5,984 nt of DNA from Holophagaceae bacterium UBA692 (GCA_002297665.1 DBMS01000055.1:1-5984); one strand, 5' to 3'; shown: positions 1-5,984, counted from the stretch's first letter. The notes: a model not told the origin generated them from the letters alone. A program made the numbers and translations.

Positions 1-101
1 CCCGCAGCTCCGGTGGGGCCGATGGGACCGATGGGGCCGGTGGGACCGGCAGGGCCCACGGGGCCGGCTGGCCCGACGGGCCCTGCGGGCCCCGCGGTGC
101 C
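1..101 (-). repeat. Nine-base collagen-coding repeat (Gly-Pro-X)
   Basis: On the minus strand from 101 down to the window edge, a GGN CCN NNN unit recurs every nine bases and encodes an uninterrupted run of Gly-X-X triplets (Gly185 to Ala217). The third residue varies among Ala, Val, Thr and Ile, and the synonymous third bases vary too, so the repeat is degenerate and not a recent identical tandem expansion. It continues beyond the window, so its full length is unknown. Such triplets form a collagen-type triple helix in bacterial proteins of this kind. Confidence 0.85.
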
Positions 102-653
102 GGCCACGGAGGAGGCGGTCCAGGAGGTCCCGTTGAAAACCAGGGCCTGCCCGGTGGTGGGCGCGGTGGCGAGGTCGATGGGGAAGCCCTGCAGCTTGCC
201 CACCTTCGTGAGCCCCTGGGTGCCGGTGACGTCGCCCCCGAAGGCGCCCACCACCTCCCAGGCGCTGTGGGCCTGGAAGGCCGGAAGGAGGTCCACGTCC
301 GGCGAGAGCGCGACGCCCCCGATGGTCATGTGGAGCTTCAGGCCGGAGCGGCTCAGCACCGCCTGCGGAATGGCGGGCATGCCGGATGTGCCCAGCACGA
401 TGCTGTAGAGGCCCCCTTCCACGTCCAGGGACTGGTCCCCGGAACTCCACAGCGCGGTGCCGCTGGCGTCCAGGATCGAGAAGGTGAACACGCGCGAGCC
501 GGTGACCGGGGTGGAGCCGTCCAGGAGCCGGCCCTGGTAGGCCACCAGCGGAAGGGGCGTCACGTCCGCGGCCTGCTGGGCACGGACCGGCAGGGCCGCA
601 GCGCCCAGGCCGATGATCATCGCCATGGTGGAAGAGAGGAAGGGGAATCGCAT
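1..653 (-). CDS. Exported collagen-like surface protein, C-terminus beyond window
   Basis: This reading frame has 217 complete codons and continues past the left edge, so the C-terminus is unseen. Residues 1-25 are a signal peptide (MRFPFLSST, hydrophobic core, then VRA before Gln26). Residues about 36-131 form a domain opening with VAYQGRLLDG and a later FTFSILDASGTALW stretch. This resembles, from memory, the N-terminal domain of many bacterial tail-fibre or collagen-like surface proteins. It is followed by GDVTGTQGLTKVGKLQG (140-156) and a TTGQALVFNGTSW segment (167-179), a usual linker in such proteins. From Gly185 a Gly-X-X collagen repeat starts, mostly Gly-Pro-Ala/Val/Thr/Ile, 11 triplets before the edge. 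The start at 653 is chosen because AGGCGG lies about six bases upstream and the signal peptide begins there; Met10 is an alternative. It is the last visible gene of a leftward operon, 43 bases after the lipoprotein gene. Predicted location is outside the cell or on its surface; the exact function is unknown. Confidence 0.85.
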   Translation of the reverse strand, partial: MRFPFLSSTMAMIIGLGAAALPVRAQQAADVTPLPLVAYQGRLLDGSTPVTGSRVFTFSILDASGTALWSSGDQSLDVEGGLYSIVLGTSGMPAIPQAVLSRSGLKLHMTIGGVALSPDVDLLPAFQAHSAWEVVGAFGGDVTGTQGLTKVGKLQGFPIDLATAPTTGQALVFNGTSWTASSVAGTAGPAGPVGPAGPVGPAGPTGPIGPIGPTGAA

Positions 654-696
654 GGGAGCCGCCTGAGGATGGAATCGGGGAGAAAGGGGACGGGGA

Positions 697-1236
697 TCAG
701 TTGTGGGTGGGAGGTTCGAAGCCGTGGCGCACCCGCAGGGCCCCGTCGGCGGTCGCCGAGGTGCGGGCGGGGACGGTTTCGCCCACCACCATGCCGTTGC
801 GCAGCGTCCCCTGGGTCTGGAGCTTGCCGGAAGCCTGCACCAGGGCCGGGTTCACCTGGGCCGGAATGGCGGAAAGGACGTGGACGGAGGCGGTGGCCGT
901 GTAGCGGGGATCGTTCTGGTACATCGCCACGATCCGGCAGGTGCCGGGGGTGGCACCGGCCGTGAAGGTCCCGGCGGCGTCGATGGTGCCCGCGGTGGCG
1001 GGCAGGACGGTCCAGGTGGCGCCTCCGCCCCAGGGCGAGCTGGCGGAGAAATGGAAGGTCTGCCCCAGGAGGACCTGCGCGGTCGGGGGCGTGATGGCGA
1101 AGGGGCCATTCAGCTGCCCGGCGCGGTCGCCGGGCGCCTTGTCGCCCCCCATGGTGCAGCCCACCAGGCCGGAGGCCGCCAGGGCCCCCGCCAGGAGGAA
1201 CCGGCGCAGGCCGGGGGATTCGGGAAGGAGGATCAT
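697..1236 (-). CDS. Lipoprotein with a bacterial Ig-like domain
   Basis: The 179-residue product has a lipoprotein signal peptide: Arg11-Arg12, a hydrophobic stretch, then the lipobox Leu24-Val25-Gly26-Cys27, so Cys27 should be lipidated. Residue +2 is Thr, not Asp, which would permit outer-membrane sorting. Residues about 47-121 fit a bacterial Ig-like (BIG2-like) domain: ITPPTAQVLLGQTFHF at the start, a Trp-containing core strand (ATWTVLPATAGTID), a GTFTAG turn, and alternating strands ending ASVHVL. Residues 133-176 look like a separate C-terminal module with Gly-Glu-Thr-Val (152-155) and RVRHGFEPP (168-176). It lies 10 bases after the beta-barrel gene and 43 bases before the collagen-like gene on the same strand, so all three are probably one transcript. 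Its job is unknown; an adhesion or scaffolding role at the surface is an inference from the Ig fold and neighbours. Confidence 0.85.
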   Translation of the reverse strand: MILLPESPGLRRFLLAGALAASGLVGCTMGGDKAPGDRAGQLNGPFAITPPTAQVLLGQTFHFSASSPWGGGATWTVLPATAGTIDAAGTFTAGATPGTCRIVAMYQNDPRYTATASVHVLSAIPAQVNPALVQASGKLQTQGTLRNGMVVGETVPARTSATADGALRVRHGFEPPTHN

Positions 1237-1249
1237 GGTCGTTCCCCTA
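1237..1249 (-). promoter_or_regulatory. Ribosome-binding site overlapping the upstream stop codon
   Basis: On the minus strand the TAG stop of the beta-barrel gene (1249-1247) overlaps the Shine-Dalgarno sequence AGGGGA (1248-1243), which is six bases before the lipoprotein ATG at 1236. Ribosomes ending on the first gene would sit on the initiation site of the second. This supports translational coupling and fixes the lipoprotein start. Confidence 0.6.
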
Positions 1250-1834
1250 GAAAGTCCAGATGATGCCGACGGTGGCCACGCGCGCTTGGAGATCCTCGTA
1301 GCCGTAGTGGCTGGCGATCCAGCGCGCCTCCAGCTCCAGGCCCGGCCGGAACCGGCGGGTGACGGCGAAGCCCAGCCCGGCCCGGGTCCAATGGCTGGTG
1401 CCCGAGAGCCGCGCGACGCCGGCCCCGGGGACTTCCAGTTCGTTGGTGCTCTTCACGCTCCAGCGGATGGCATAGATGCCCGGGCCCAGGGCCCATTTCC
1501 CATGGGCCCCGTCGTTGCGGAAGAGCAGTTCGACGCCCAGGCTCATGGCCTGCACCCGGGTGTCGATGCGCTGGGTGAACGGGGTGGTGACGGCCTGCTG
1601 CCGGGCGCCGAAGGCCATGAAGTCCGCCCGCGGGCGCAGCGCGTGCGTGGAGTCCAGGTTCCAGTCGAAGTGGATCCCCCCCTGGAAGCCCGCGCCCGCC
1701 GTGGTGCGGAGCTGGTTCTGGGCGGGCACGGCCGCGCCGGCCTGGAGGCCGATCCATGGGCTCTCCGCCGCCCCCAGGGCCGCCGGTCCCGCCAGCAGGC
1801 CAACCAGGAACGCCAACCCTGTCGAATGCCGCAT
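1247..1834 (-). CDS. Small outer-membrane beta-barrel protein
   Basis: The 195-residue product begins with a signal peptide (MRHSTGLAFLVGLLAGPAAL, cleavage near residues 21-23). The mature part is built of short alternating polar/hydrophobic stretches rich in Gly and aromatic residues, for example GGIHFDWNL, MSLGVELLF, WTRAGLGFAV and LELEARWIASHY, as in transmembrane beta-strands. It ends in GIIWTF with Phe as the last residue and Trp and Ile at -3 and -5, the usual C-terminal signal recognised by the BAM assembly machinery. The length suits an eight-stranded barrel of the general OmpA/OmpX/OmpW size class, but I cannot name a family. A GGAGG sequence four bases before the ATG supports the start. 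It is the first gene of the leftward operon, so it may anchor or help export the lipoprotein and collagen-like protein; that role is inferred only from context. Confidence 0.8.
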   Translation of the reverse strand: MRHSTGLAFLVGLLAGPAALGAAESPWIGLQAGAAVPAQNQLRTTAGAGFQGGIHFDWNLDSTHALRPRADFMAFGARQQAVTTPFTQRIDTRVQAMSLGVELLFRNDGAHGKWALGPGIYAIRWSVKSTNELEVPGAGVARLSGTSHWTRAGLGFAVTRRFRPGLELEARWIASHYGYEDLQARVATVGIIWTF

Positions 1835-1861
1835 GCTGCCTCCGGTTACCGTTTCACGTGA

Positions 1862-1922
1862 TTGGGGGGAATGGATAAAAGCTATAACGATTGATCCTAT
1901 TTCTCAATTATTTATTATTTTC
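1862..1922. promoter_or_regulatory. AT-rich divergent promoter region
   Basis: This is the only strongly AT-rich stretch in the window and lies between divergent genes. On the plus strand TTGATC (1891-1896) and TATTAT (1913-1918), separated by 16 bases, make a plausible sigma-70 type promoter. It would start transcription near 1925 and give a leader of about 140 bases to the phosphatase gene. On the minus strand TTGAGA (1907-1902) and TATAGC (1886-1881) are 15 bases apart, a tight spacing, with an A/T-rich UP-like stretch upstream. This could start the surface-protein operon with a leader of roughly 40 bases. The two core promoters overlap, so they may compete. Confidence 0.5.
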
Positions 1923-1977
1923 AGGGCCGGCACCGGGGTCCCTGGGGGACGGCGGAGGCAGGACGGGAAATGCGGGT

Positions 1978-2005
1978 AGCATTGGGGATCGCTTATCCCG
2001 CTGCT
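1978..2005 (+). repeat. Inverted repeat in the phosphatase leader
   Basis: GGGAT (1985-1989) and ATCCC (1995-1999) are perfect arms around a five-base loop. Outside them AGCA (1978-1981) can pair with TGCT (2002-2005) across a small internal loop. If transcription starts near 1925 this hairpin would be in the untranslated leader of the acid phosphatase mRNA, about 60 bases before the ATG. No T-run follows, so it is not a standard intrinsic terminator. It may be an operator, a regulatory stem or chance. Confidence 0.35.
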
Positions 2006-2066
2006 TCGAAGGCGCACCGCCGCCATACCCACGGGCCGCTGGCCCCCCCACGGAAGGACACGGACG

Positions 2067-2816
2067 ATGAAGGCACTCGGAACCCTGGCGCTCCCCCTGC
2101 TGCTCCTGGCGGCGTGGCCCCCGGCCTTCGCCCAGTCCGCCCGCGGCAGGTACCCGGAAGCCACCCGCAACTACGTGGACCCTGCCACCCTGGACCTGTC
2201 CGAACTGCCGGCGCCGCCCCAGCCGGGATCCCTGGCGGCCGATACGGACCTGGAGACGATCCTCCAGATCCAGGCCTGGCGCACCGAGGCCGAGGTGGCC
2301 TGGGCCCGGGCCGTGGACCAGCTCGACATCTTCGGCGCGGGCGCGGCCGTCGGGCCCTGGTTCACCCGGGAGGCCCTGCCCCGCTGCGCCCAGGTGCTGG
2401 GGGAGGCCCTGGGGGACGGAGAAAGCCTCAACAAGGCCGCCAAGCTGAAGTTCCGCCGGCTCCGCCCCCCCTACTTCGACGCCCGGGTGAAGCCCTGCGT
2501 GAAGATCCTGCCCGTGCCTCCGGGCGAACCCCCCGCGGGCTTCTACTCCTACCCCAGCGGGCATTCCACGTCCATCTTCATCCTGGCCGAGCTGGTGTCG
2601 GACCTGATTCCGGACCGGCGCGAGGCCATGCGGGAATGGGCCCACAAGGCCGCCTGGAGCCGAATGCTCGCGGGCGTGCACTTCCCCTCCGACGATGTGG
2701 GCGGCATGCGCCTGGCGGCGATCGCGGTCAAGGCGATGAAGGCCAATCCCGCCTTCCGCGAGGCCCTGGCGGCCTGCGCCGACGAGATCCGGCGGGCCCG
2801 GTCCCTGCCCCAGTAG
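2067..2816 (+). CDS. Secreted acid phosphatase, PAP2 superfamily (class A-like)
   Basis: The 249-residue product has a signal peptide ending AFA before Gln23 and should act in the periplasm as a nonspecific phosphomonoesterase, releasing phosphate from organic phosphates. The three-part PAP2 phosphatase signature is complete: K126-x6-R133-P134 (KLKFRRLRP), PSGH at 163-166 and SR-x5-H-xxx-D at 198-209 (SRMLAGVHFPSDD). The family's phosphohistidine nucleophile would be His205 and the acid His166. The stretch YSYPSGHS closely follows the class A signature GSYPSGHT with changes at its first and last positions. Length matches PhoN/PhoC-type enzymes (about 250 residues), and no membrane helices follow the signal peptide, unlike lipid phosphatases. 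AAGGA lies eight bases before the ATG. It reads away from the surface operon and converges on the transporter gene. The actual substrate is unknown. Confidence 0.9.
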   Translation: MKALGTLALPLLLLAAWPPAFAQSARGRYPEATRNYVDPATLDLSELPAPPQPGSLAADTDLETILQIQAWRTEAEVAWARAVDQLDIFGAGAAVGPWFTREALPRCAQVLGEALGDGESLNKAAKLKFRRLRPPYFDARVKPCVKILPVPPGEPPAGFYSYPSGHSTSIFILAELVSDLIPDRREAMREWAHKAAWSRMLAGVHFPSDDVGGMRLAAIAVKAMKANPAFREALAACADEIRRARSLPQ

Positions 2817-2836
2817 CCGGGGCGCCCAGGCGGGCT

Positions 2837-4144
2837 TCAGACGGAGGGCTGGAGCTCCCCGCCCTCGGCCTCCGCCTCCTCCTCGCCGAACACCCCCTCC
2901 CACCGCGCGATGACCGCGCTGGCCAGGCCGTTGCCCGTGACGTTGACCGTGGTGCGCGCCATGTCCATGATCTCGTCCACCGCGAGGATCATGGCCACCC
3001 CGGCCTCCCCGGGCAGGCCGAAGCTCGCGCAGGTGGCGGCGATGATCACCAGGGTCGCCCGGGGCACGCCGGCCACGCCCTTGGAGGTGAGCATGAACAT
3101 CACCATCATGGAGATCTGCTGGCCCAGGCTCATGTGGATGCCCGCGGCCTGCGCGATGGCGAGGCTGGCCAGCACCAGGTAGAGCGTGGAACCGTCCAGG
3201 TTGAAGCTGTAGCCCGTGGGGATCACGAAGCTCGCCACCCGCCTGGGCACGCCGAAGCGCACCATCTCCTCCAGGAGCTTGGGCAGGGCGGCCTCGCTGG
3301 AGGCGGTCGAATAGGCCGTGAGGGCCGGGTCCTTGATGGCCCGGAAAAAGCCCGCGATGGGAATGCGGAAAAGCAGCATGACGGGGATGAAGACCAGGAC
3401 CACCAGGAGGATCAGGGCGAAGTACAGGCTCCCCACGAGCTTGGCGTACTGGCCCAGCAGGTGCGCCACGGCGGCCCAGCCCTGCACGAACACGCCGTTG
3501 AGCGTCTGGCCCGCGGCCATGTGGCTCACGTTGTAGGCCATGGCGCCGAAGACGCCCAGGGGCGTGAGGGTCATGACCATGTCCGTGTACTTGAACATCA
3601 CCTGGGCCAGCCCTTCGAAGAAGGCGAGCACGGGCCGGCCCTTGTCGGGCACCCGGGTGAGGGCGATGCCGATGAGGGCCGAGAACACCACCACCGGGAG
3701 CACGTCGGCCTCGGCGGCGTGCCGGAAGAAATTGGTGGGAAAGGCGTGGAGGGCCACCTCCCAGCCGGATTTCTGGGCCGCCAGCGCCAGGTGCTCGGTG
3801 GCCTTCAGGGGCAGGCCCGAACCGGGCCGGACCCAGTTGGCCACGAAAAGGCCGATGAACAGCGCCAGGGTCGTGACGATCTCGAAGTAGAGGAGGGCCT
3901 TGCCGCCCATGCGGCCCACGGCCTTGAGATCCCCGGTCTGGGCGATGCCGGTGATGACGGTGGCCACCAGGATGGGGACGATGATGCTCTTGATGAGGCT
4001 GATGAAGGCCTTGGACATGAACCGAAACGATTCATAGGCCACCGGATGCCGGTCGGCAGGCAGGAAGCCCCCCAGGACCACGCCCATGAGCAGGCCGAAG
4101 AAGATCCAGAAGGTGCTTGAGCGGTACCAGGGCTTGCGGGTCAC
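2837..4144 (-). CDS. Dicarboxylate/amino acid:cation symporter (DAACS, GltP/DctA family)
   Basis: This inner-membrane secondary transporter imports acidic amino acids or C4-dicarboxylates with protons or sodium. Counting from the GTG at 4144 it has 435 residues, the normal family length. Hallmarks: many hydrophobic helices from residue 11; LLYFEIVTT (84-92); the hairpin 1 segment STASSEAALPKL (279-290); SFVIPTGYSFNLDGS (305-319); hairpin 2 TSKGVAGVP (353-361); and the final helix Asp390, Asp394, Arg397, Asn401, Asn405. By chance these numbers equal those of the archaeal homologue GltPh. Asp394 and Arg397 are the GltPh residues for the substrate amino group and side-chain carboxylate, favouring glutamate/aspartate; DctA has Ser at 394. 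A TTG at 4186 would add 14 proline-rich residues, but GTG 4144 has GGAG five bases upstream and fits the family N-terminus. It is convergent with the phosphatase and divergent from the chemoreceptor. The C-terminal tail is acidic. Confidence 0.9.
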   Translation of the reverse strand: MTRKPWYRSSTFWIFFGLLMGVVLGGFLPADRHPVAYESFRFMSKAFISLIKSIIVPILVATVITGIAQTGDLKAVGRMGGKALLYFEIVTTLALFIGLFVANWVRPGSGLPLKATEHLALAAQKSGWEVALHAFPTNFFRHAAEADVLPVVVFSALIGIALTRVPDKGRPVLAFFEGLAQVMFKYTDMVMTLTPLGVFGAMAYNVSHMAAGQTLNGVFVQGWAAVAHLLGQYAKLVGSLYFALILLVVLVFIPVMLLFRIPIAGFFRAIKDPALTAYSTASSEAALPKLLEEMVRFGVPRRVASFVIPTGYSFNLDGSTLYLVLASLAIAQAAGIHMSLGQQISMMVMFMLTSKGVAGVPRATLVIIAATCASFGLPGEAGVAMILAVDEIMDMARTTVNVTGNGLASAVIARWEGVFGEEEAEAEGGELQPSV

Positions 4145-4243
4145 GGGGGCTCCGGTTGGCGGGGGAACGTTGGGACGCTGGGGCAATGTCCAAGCATGAC
4201 ATGGGCCCCGGCCCCGCGCTCCGTTCCCGGGGCCCGGGGATAA

Positions 4244-4277
4244 GGACCGGTCTGGACCGAATAGGTAATTTTACCTA
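4244..4277. promoter_or_regulatory. Paired inverted repeats, candidate operator in divergent intergenic region
   Basis: The 232 bases between the transporter start (4144) and the receptor start (4376/4377) hold two adjacent dyads. The first is GACCGGTC (4245-4252), a perfect 8-base palindrome, followed after TG by another GACCG; GGACCG thus recurs at 4244 and 4254, exactly 10 bases apart. The second is TAGGTAA-TT-TTACCTA (4262-4277), a perfect seven-base inverted repeat. A tandem CCCGGGG pair (4226-4239) lies just upstream. On the minus strand TAAAAT (4273-4268) resembles a -10 box but has no good -35 partner. These dyads are suited to binding a dimeric regulator of either or both flanking genes. 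I could not identify a convincing promoter for the receptor. Confidence 0.45.
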
Positions 4278-4376
4278 CCGGAATTTCGTGGCGGGACCTG
4301 GCCTGGCCGTGGAGACTGGGATGCAGCCCGTCCCCGCGCCGTGACCCGCCGGGCGTTGATTTCCGGATCCGATCCC

Positions 4377-5960
4377 ATGCGAACGAACCTGCCCATCACC
4401 GCCAACGAGATCCACCTGAAGGAAGGCGCCTTCGTCGTCTCCATGACGGACCCCCAGGGACGGCTCACCTACGTCAATGATGAGTTCATCCGAATCAGCG
4501 GCTTCACCGAGGCCGAGCTCATCGGCCAGCCCCACAACCTGGTTCGCCACCCGGAGATGCCCCCGGCGGCCTTCGAGGACCTCTGGCGCACCGCGAAGGC
4601 CGGCAAGCCCTGGTACGCCCTGGTGAAGAACCGCTGCAAGAACGGCGACTTCTACTGGGTGGACGCCAACGTCACCCCCATCACCGAGCGGGGCGTCCTC
4701 AAGGGTTTCGTCTCCATCCGCAGCAAGCCCAGCCGGTCCCAGATCCGCGAGGCCGAACGCGTCTACGCACTGCTCAACCAGGGCCGGCGGTGGGAGGAAA
4801 CCCGGGTCCGGCGGTGGGAACCCTTCGGGGAGATGCCCGCCACCACGCAGCTCCGGCTGGCCTTCTTCTCCATCATGGGGCTGTTCCTGATCATCCAGGG
4901 CATCACCATCGCCACCTCGTCCACGGCGAACGTGGCGCCCCGGGCGGCGGCCACCGCCTTCGGGCTAGCGGCGAGCCTGCTCATGGCCTGGCTGGCGATG
5001 CGGGGCATGCGCATCCGGCTCGGCGCGGCCCCGGAGAAGGCCATCGAGGTGGTCAGGCGCATGGCCGAAGGCGACATGCGCGTGGAGATCGCGACCCATC
5101 CGGGGGACGAGGACAGCCTCATGGCCACCCTGCGCACCATGCAGTCCCACCTCAAGGGCATGGTGAACCGCATCCGCTTCGACGGCATGCGGGTTCAGGC
5201 GAACGCTTCGGGCTTCGTCTCCGCCACCCACGAGATCGCCACCACCAGCCAGGAACTGGCGCGCAACGCCGAGGACCAGCGCATCTCCGTGGAGCGCATG
5301 GCCTCGGCCATGACCGAGCTTTCCGCCTCCATCCACGAGGTGGCCGGCCACGTGCGCGCGAGCCAGGCCCAGACCGAAGCCGCCGTGGCCGCCGCCCAGG
5401 CCGGGGACGTGTCCGGCAAGGCCGCCATCCATGCCATGGCCCAGGTGGAGGAGACCACCGCCCGCGTGGTGGAGGCCGTCAAGGTGATCCAGGAGATCGC
5501 TCGCCAGACCAACCTGCTCTCCCTGAACGCCGCCATCGAGGCCGCCAAGGCCGGCCACCTGGGCAAGGGCTTCGCCGTGGTGGCCGAGGAGGTGAGAAAG
5601 CTCGCCGAGCGCAGCGCCCACGCCGCCCGGGAGATCGCCGCCCTCATCGAGACCAGCAACCACGCCGTCGTCCAGGGCCGCACCACGGTGCTGGAGGCCG
5701 TGGGGGCCCTGGGGGAGATCCGGGAGCACATCGGCCAGGTGACCTCCATGGCCCTGGAGGTCACCGCCTCCACCACCGAGCAGGCCCAGGCAAGCTCCGA
5801 GGTGGCCCACCTGGTCGAAGCCACCGCGGACAAGGCCGTCTCCAACGCCAGCGCCAGCACCCAGCTCAGCGCCACGGTGGTCCAGACCAGCGCCAACTCC
5901 GACCAGCTCGCCGCCACGGCCGAAGGCCTCGCCGAACTGGTGGCGCGCTTCAGGACCTAG
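4377..5960 (+). CDS. Aer-like PAS chemoreceptor (methyl-accepting chemotaxis protein)
   Basis: This 527-residue inner-membrane receptor should steer motility through CheA/CheW. Order: PAS domain (about 10-120), two hydrophobic segments (about 158-180 and 188-209) joined by a short loop and acting as a hairpin anchor without a periplasmic sensor domain, a HAMP-like stretch (about 211-263), and a coiled-coil signalling domain whose tip is VIQEIARQTNLLSLNAAIEA (370-389) followed by GKGFAVVAEEVRKLAERS (396-413). The PAS domain closely follows E. coli Aer: Asn34, QPHNLVRHPEM (51-61) and Trp79 in GKPWYALVKNR. Aer's FAD-site residues Arg57, His58 and Trp79 are present and Asp60 is Glu. Numbering from ATG 4377 agrees exactly with Aer, so this start is preferred to GTG 4341, which adds 12 residues. 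The ribosome-binding site is weak. There is no CheR/CheB-tethering NWETF-like tail; it ends LVARFRT. Sensing redox or energy state is inferred from Aer. Confidence 0.92.
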   Translation: MRTNLPITANEIHLKEGAFVVSMTDPQGRLTYVNDEFIRISGFTEAELIGQPHNLVRHPEMPPAAFEDLWRTAKAGKPWYALVKNRCKNGDFYWVDANVTPITERGVLKGFVSIRSKPSRSQIREAERVYALLNQGRRWEETRVRRWEPFGEMPATTQLRLAFFSIMGLFLIIQGITIATSSTANVAPRAAATAFGLAASLLMAWLAMRGMRIRLGAAPEKAIEVVRRMAEGDMRVEIATHPGDEDSLMATLRTMQSHLKGMVNRIRFDGMRVQANASGFVSATHEIATTSQELARNAEDQRISVERMASAMTELSASIHEVAGHVRASQAQTEAAVAAAQAGDVSGKAAIHAMAQVEETTARVVEAVKVIQEIARQTNLLSLNAAIEAAKAGHLGKGFAVVAEEVRKLAERSAHAAREIAALIETSNHAVVQGRTTVLEAVGALGEIREHIGQVTSMALEVTASTTEQAQASSEVAHLVEATADKAVSNASASTQLSATVVQTSANSDQLAATAEGLAELVARFRT

Positions 5961-5984
5961 TCAGACGTGGTGGCCGGGCTCCGC

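Noticed and set aside
13..408. Plus-strand open frame beginning with Met-Gly-Pro repeats
   Set aside because: It is the antisense shadow of the minus-strand collagen repeat; past the repeat it has no domain-like sequence, and the minus strand has a signal peptide and coherent domains.
2815..2836. Possible hairpin between the convergent phosphatase and transporter genes
   Set aside because: AGCC/GGCT and CGC/GCG can pair only with a four-base bulge and there is no T-run on either strand, so a terminator call is not supported.
1970..4120. Very long plus-strand open frame of 716 codons
   Set aside because: It overlaps the phosphatase in another frame and the transporter on the opposite strand; its Gly/Arg/His/Pro-rich composition is typical of a GC-rich shadow frame.
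4117..4344. Plus-strand 75-codon frame in the transporter/receptor gap
   Set aside because: It starts inside the opposite-strand transporter, shows no recognisable domain and runs across the candidate operator region.
4965..5810. Minus-strand open frame of 281 codons, rich in Gly, His and Leu
   Set aside because: It is antisense to the chemoreceptor signalling domain, which is unmistakable on the plus strand; its composition is a reverse-complement artefact.
5961..5984. Possible end of a convergent minus-strand gene (in-frame codons before a TGA at 5963-5961)
   Set aside because: Only seven codons are visible, too few to tell a real C-terminus from chance.

Overview
The window is GC-rich, double-membrane (Gram-negative type) chromosomal sequence with five clear genes plus one more cut by the left edge. 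Outer-membrane barrel, lipobox and periplasmic signal peptides argue for a diderm host. The GC-rich codon use, the Ig-like lipoprotein and the collagen-like surface protein remind me of Acidobacteriota (Holophagae such as Geothrix/Holophaga), but this taxonomic guess is an inference, not something the sequence proves.

Left third (1-1834, minus strand): an apparent three-gene operon read leftward. It encodes a small exported outer-membrane beta-barrel protein, a lipoprotein with one bacterial Ig-like domain, and an exported protein whose N-terminal domain leads into a Gly-Pro-X collagen-like repeat that runs off the window. The stop codon of the first gene overlaps the ribosome-binding site of the second, so those two are probably translationally coupled. 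All three products are predicted to be exported and the set looks like a cell-surface module.

Middle (1835-4144): a strikingly AT-rich patch of about 60 bases (1862-1922) forms the divergent promoter region between that operon and a rightward gene for a secreted class A-like acid phosphatase of the PAP2 superfamily with all three catalytic motifs intact. It ends 20 bases from the end of a convergent gene for a dicarboxylate/amino acid:cation symporter (DAACS, GltP/DctA family), whose substrate-site residues point to an acidic amino acid.

Right third (4145-5984): a 232-base divergent intergenic region with two adjacent inverted repeats separates the transporter from an Aer-like chemoreceptor. 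This has an N-terminal PAS domain with the FAD-site residues of E. coli Aer (one conservative change), a two-helix membrane anchor, HAMP and a methyl-accepting signalling domain. The transporter and the redox/energy receptor may share regulation. No RNA genes, insertion sequences, CRISPR arrays or attachment sites were seen.
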